9,400 nt of DNA. It comes from an uncultured Oscillospiraceae bacterium. GTDB lineage: Bacteria; Bacillota_A; Clostridia; Oscillospirales; Oscillospiraceae. The notes beneath the pieces are model-generated. The model worked only from the letters and a program-made list of their open reading frames with translations. It did no database searches and was not told the DNA's origin. Location: contig CALWWO010000106.1 of NCBI GenBank assembly GCA_944385265.1, positions 1 to 9,400 of the forward strand. Reading direction: 5' to 3'. Each line of letters starts with the position of its first letter. Position 1 is the stretch's first letter. This document shows, piece after piece, positions 6,763 to 9,400 of this stretch. A program made the position numbers and the translations under genes.

Positions 6763-7770
6763 ATGAGCAAAACATATATTCCAGCCGGGTATAAAGCGCC
6801 GCTATCGCCCTATGATATGCAGAGGGCAATCGAACTCGTAAAACAGGAATTTCAGAAAAAATTAAAAGACGTGCTCAACCTGAGACGCGTTTCAGCTCCG
6901 CTTTTTGTGGCGAAGGACTCCGGCCTTAACGATAATTTAAACGGGGTGGAACGCCCTGTGGAGTTTGACATAGCCGAGACCGGCACGATAGCTGAAGTCG
7001 TACATTCGCTTGCTAAATGGAAACGTCTCGCACTTAAAAAATACGGTTTTCATGTTGGTGAGGGACTTTATACTGATATGAACGCGATAAGGCGTGATGA
7101 AGAGCTTGACAATACTCATTCGATCTATGTCGACCAGTGGGACTGGGAACGTATAATATGCTCAGAAGAGCGCAATATAGAATTTCTCAAGCAGATAGTA
7201 AGGCGTATCGTAGACGCTGTCTGTGATACAAATGAAAATGTGCAAAAACAGTTCCCGAACCTTAAAACAGAGATAAAAAGGGAAGTGACATTTGTCACAT
7301 CACAAGACCTTGAGGACAAATATCCGGAGCTTGCGGCGCGTGAACGTGAAGCCGTAGCGGCTAAGGAATACGGAACGGTATTCATCATGCAGATAGGCGG
7401 AAAGCTGCGCTCCGGCAATCCGCATGACGGCAGGGCGCCGGATTATGACGATTGGGCGTTAAACGGCGATATTATCGTATGGAATGATGTACTTCAGGAT
7501 GCTTTTGAAATATCCTCAATGGGCATAAGGGTCGACGAAAAGTCACTCGCGTACCAGCTTAAAGAGGCGGGCTGTGAGGCGCGTAAAAACAGCTATTTTC
7601 ATAAGCTTTTGTTAAATGGTGAGCTTCCTCTCACGGTAGGCGGCGGTATCGGGCAGTCAAGACTATGTATGCTTATAACAGGTACTGCGCATATAGGAGA
7701 GGTTCAAGTCAGTCTCTGGGATGACAGCACTATAAAAAAGTGCGCAGAGGCGGGGATCTCACTGCTGTAA
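6763..7770 (+). CDS. asnA: Aspartate-ammonia ligase (ammonia-dependent asparagine synthetase)
   Basis: A 335-residue cytoplasmic enzyme making asparagine from aspartate, NH3 and ATP through an aspartyl-AMP intermediate; related in fold to class II aminoacyl-tRNA synthetases. Diagnostic blocks all present: VVHSLAKWKR (79-88), GEGLYTDM (99-106), YVDQWDWE (122-129), RAPDYDDW (224-231), NGDIIVWN (234-241), SSMGIRVD (251-258) and GGGIGQSR (293-300), the last two forming the ATP site. It lacks a short insertion found in E. coli AsnA between DYDDW and LNGD. It begins 21 bp after the aminotransferase with SD AGAGGTGG. Use of free ammonia fits an organism from an ammonia-rich habitat such as gut or rumen. 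Last gene of its operon, followed by a strong terminator. Confidence 0.97.
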   Translation: MSKTYIPAGYKAPLSPYDMQRAIELVKQEFQKKLKDVLNLRRVSAPLFVAKDSGLNDNLNGVERPVEFDIAETGTIAEVVHSLAKWKRLALKKYGFHVGEGLYTDMNAIRRDEELDNTHSIYVDQWDWERIICSEERNIEFLKQIVRRIVDAVCDTNENVQKQFPNLKTEIKREVTFVTSQDLEDKYPELAAREREAVAAKEYGTVFIMQIGGKLRSGNPHDGRAPDYDDWALNGDIIVWNDVLQDAFEISSMGIRVDEKSLAYQLKEAGCEARKNSYFHKLLLNGELPLTVGGGIGQSRLCMLITGTAHIGEVQVSLWDDSTIKKCAEAGISLL

Positions 7771-7825
7771 AAGACCGATCGGCGTTATTGTGTTAAAAAG
7801 ACTTTAAACAATATGATCAAATAAA

Positions 7826-7863
7826 ATTGCCCCTGACGTCAAAAACGTCAGGGGCGATTTTTA
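7826..7863. terminator. Bidirectional rho-independent terminator between asnA and serC
   Basis: An 11-bp perfect stem, GCCCCTGACGT (7829-7839) and ACGTCAGGGGC (7845-7855), closes a CAAAA loop. It is extended by a T-G wobble and A-T pairs and followed by ATTTTTATTATT. On the other strand the arm reads into AATTTTAT. It ends the asnA operon from the left and serC from the right. Confidence 0.92.
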
Positions 7864-7875
7864 TTATTAAATATT

Positions 7876-8964
7876 TTATAGATTTTCGGCCTCGAATTTT
7901 CTCATGAATTCAACGAGCTTTTCAACACCTTCGATCGGCATTGCGTTATAGATGGAGGCTCTCATGCCGCCGACGGAACGGTGACCCTTGAGATTGACAA
8001 ATCCGGCTTTTTCGGCTTCTTTGGCAAACTTATTGTTCATATCGTCATCGTCCGCTCTGAACGTTACGTTCATCATGCTGCGGCTCTGCGGCTCTGCGAC
8101 TGCCTTAAAGAGTTTTGCCTCATTGTCGAGGTAGTCGTAAAGTATGGCAGCTTTTTTCTCATTATATTCCTTCATCTTTTCAAGTCCGCCGAGACCCTTT
8201 ATATGCTCTAAAACGAGCTTGCAGATGTAGATGCACCAGCAGGGAGGAGTGTTGTACATGGAGCCGTTCGCGTCCATTACGGAGAACTTGCAGACTTCGG
8301 GTACAAATACAGGCACGTCCTCACGGATGAGGTCGTCTCTTATGATGGCGACCGCCATACCGGCAGGAGCGATATTCTTCTGGACTCCGGCATAGATAAC
8401 GCCAAACTTAGACACATCGACAGGCTCTGACAGTATGCAGGAGCTCATATCCGCAACAATCGGAACGTCGCCGGTCTCGGGGATGTAGAACCATTTAGTC
8501 CCATATACGGTGTTGTTAAAGCAGATATGCAGATAATCAGCATCGGGACGGATGTCAAGCTCATCCTGAGTCGGTATACGTTTAAAGTTGCAGTCTTTTG
8601 TGCTGCCGGCGAGGTGGATATCGCCGTATTTCTGCGCTTCTTTATACGCCTTAGTCGAGAACTGACCGGTCGTGACATAGTCAGCCTTGCCGGTTTTCAT
8701 CAGGTTCATAGCGACATTGCAGAACATAAGCGACGCGCCGCCTTGGAAGAAGAGAACCCTGTAATTATCGGGAATGTTCATGACCTCACGCAGGAGCGCC
8801 TCTGTTTCCTTTATAATATTTTCAAACTCAGCGGATCGGTGACTCATCTCCATTACGCTCTGACCGGAGCCCTGATAGTTCAACATTTCATCACGGGCTT
8901 TTTCGAGCACCGGCACGGGAAGCATCGACGGGCCGGCTGAGAAGTTGTAAACACGATTGTACAT
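7876..8964 (-). CDS. serC: Phosphoserine aminotransferase
   Basis: A 362-residue PLP enzyme converting 3-phosphohydroxypyruvate and glutamate to O-phosphoserine, the second step of serine synthesis; the same length as E. coli SerC. Marks: NFSAGPSMLP (7-16), MEMSHRSAEF (39-48), the phosphate loop FFQGGASLMF (72-81), ADMSSCILS (171-179) with the PLP aspartate Asp172, and the Schiff-base lysine Lys196 in GVQKNIAPAG. The C-terminal domain has SRSMMNVTF and GHRSVGGMRASIYNA, which bind substrate. An odd local feature is the cysteine-rich PPCWCIYICKLV, where many homologues have PPTF or similar. SD AAAGGAGA (8972-8979) supports the start. It has its own promoter and is not next to serA here; its upstream neighbour on the same strand is pssA. 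Assignment is firm. Confidence 0.97.
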   Translation of the reverse strand: MYNRVYNFSAGPSMLPVPVLEKARDEMLNYQGSGQSVMEMSHRSAEFENIIKETEALLREVMNIPDNYRVLFFQGGASLMFCNVAMNLMKTGKADYVTTGQFSTKAYKEAQKYGDIHLAGSTKDCNFKRIPTQDELDIRPDADYLHICFNNTVYGTKWFYIPETGDVPIVADMSSCILSEPVDVSKFGVIYAGVQKNIAPAGMAVAIIRDDLIREDVPVFVPEVCKFSVMDANGSMYNTPPCWCIYICKLVLEHIKGLGGLEKMKEYNEKKAAILYDYLDNEAKLFKAVAEPQSRSMMNVTFRADDDDMNNKFAKEAEKAGFVNLKGHRSVGGMRASIYNAMPIEGVEKLVEFMRKFEAENL

Positions 8965-8998
8965 AGCTTTTTCTCCTTTATATAATATTTATGCAAAA

Positions 8999-9027
8999 AG
9001 TATAATCCATGAAACGGTTTTTATCAA
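8999..9027 (-). promoter_or_regulatory. Sigma-A promoter of serC
   Basis: On the minus strand TTGATA (9027-9022) is followed after exactly 17 bp by TATACT (9004-8999). The expected start is near 8992, about 28 nt before the ATG, leaving room only for the SD. serC can therefore be expressed independently of pssA. Confidence 0.72.
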
Positions 9028-9104
9028 CTCAAATTTATACTAAAAATAAAACATTTTTTCGCCGATTTATCATCGATTTGCCATGCTAAAGCGCGAAAGG
9101 AGCA

Positions 9105-9400
9105 TCATCTGAGCATGACGTAAACATATAGTCCGGCGACAACCGCGCCGAGCGCAATCAAAATGGCGGCAAATTTGTTGCCCGGCTTTTTGACCCTTAT
9201 ATTTGCGATGAAAAGAACCCCTATAACAAGCATGCCTACTGTGAAAACGGGCACGGTAACGCCGTCGATAAGAAGCGTTATAAGATACAGTATAGGGATG
9301 AGAAGCGCCGCGCTTGTAACGGGAAGCCCCTGGTACATTTTGCGGTTTTCGCTTGTCTGCTGCTGTCTTGTCTGCTCCGTGACGTTAAAATAACCGAGTC
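9105..9400 (-). CDS. pssA: CDP-diacylglycerol-serine O-phosphatidyltransferase, C-terminal part (cut by window edge)
   Basis: Only the last 98 residues are present; the frame stays open to the right edge, so the Met at 9338 is internal, not a start. The visible part begins LGYFNVTEQTRQQQ, then KMYQGLPVTSAALLIP, the conserved stretch that follows the active-site helices in phosphatidylserine synthase. Three hydrophobic segments follow (about TSAALLIPILYLITLLI, VPVFTVGMLVIGVLFIANI and AILIALGAVVAGLYVYV), ending in MLR. The enzyme joins serine to CDP-diacylglycerol to give phosphatidylserine at the membrane. The CDP-alcohol phosphotransferase signature (DGxxAR) would lie outside the window, so catalytic residues cannot be checked. 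It lies 140 bp upstream of serC on the same strand; I see no clear terminator between them. Confidence 0.85.
   Translation of the reverse strand, partial: LGYFNVTEQTRQQQTSENRKMYQGLPVTSAALLIPILYLITLLIDGVTVPVFTVGMLVIGVLFIANIRVKKPGNKFAAILIALGAVVAGLYVYVMLR

Noticed and set aside
7284..7299. AGTGA-N6-TCACA, one base from a CRP-type site
   Set aside because: It is deep inside asnA, encodes a normal part of that protein (VTFVTS), and is not near any promoter.
8527..8940. 137-residue rightward open frame opposite serC
   Set aside because: Shadow of serC, whose minus-strand product is certain; no ribosome binding site or recognisable protein.
9057..9098. TTTCGC / GCGAAA dyad between pssA and serC as a terminator
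   Set aside because: Six-base arms with a 30-base loop and no U-tract on the minus strand after the hairpin.
9163..9393. 76-residue rightward open frame at the right edge
   Set aside because: Antisense to the clearly recognisable pssA C-terminus.

Overview
The window looks like chromosomal DNA of a Gram-positive anaerobe, most likely a gut or rumen Clostridia (Oscillospiraceae/Ruminococcaceae-like). This is an inference from three things: strong AGGAGG-type ribosome binding sites, textbook sigma-A promoters (TTGACA or TTGnnn, 17-18 bp, TATAAT-like), and the character of the proteins (AsnA, a clostridial-looking SerC, a DUF4186 protein). There is no sign of an IS element, prophage, CRISPR array, tRNA or rRNA. 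It is a mostly housekeeping region, densely packed, with genes on both strands.

Layout, left to right. (1) 1-241 is a leader with a candidate promoter and an inverted repeat, followed by a TetR-family regulator (242-766, +). (2) A perfect 16-bp bidirectional terminator hairpin separates it from a convergent, unrecognised two-pass membrane protein (889-1878, -). (3) 1879-2074 is a divergent regulatory region with a good promoter in each direction and a small dyad after the rightward -10. (4) A rightward cluster follows: a DUF4186 protein (2075-2452), a metallo-beta-lactamase-fold hydrolase (2467-3096) and a CCA-adding tRNA nucleotidyltransferase (3120-4325). (5) A strong promoter at 4355-4383 drives a tight three-gene operon: a tartrate/D-malate dehydrogenase-type oxidative decarboxylase (4435-5517), an AlaA-type aminotransferase (5527-6741) and ammonia-dependent asparagine synthetase AsnA (6763-7770). 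(6) A second bidirectional terminator (7826-7863) separates asnA from the convergent serC (7876-8964, -), which has its own strong promoter. (7) The C-terminal part of a phosphatidylserine synthase gene (pssA, -) enters from the right edge upstream of serC.

The genes form two metabolic themes. The dehydrogenase/AlaA/AsnA operon joins a 2-hydroxyacid dehydrogenase, a transaminase and an ammonia-fixing amidase, so it could carry carbon from a C4 hydroxyacid to alanine or aspartate and then asparagine. The serC/pssA pair joins serine synthesis to a serine-consuming phospholipid step. I see no clear new defence or mobile system. The items most worth a second look are the DUF4186 plus MBL pair, the dehydrogenase-transaminase-AsnA operon with repeated CGCGGTT elements around its promoter, and the membrane protein of unknown role.
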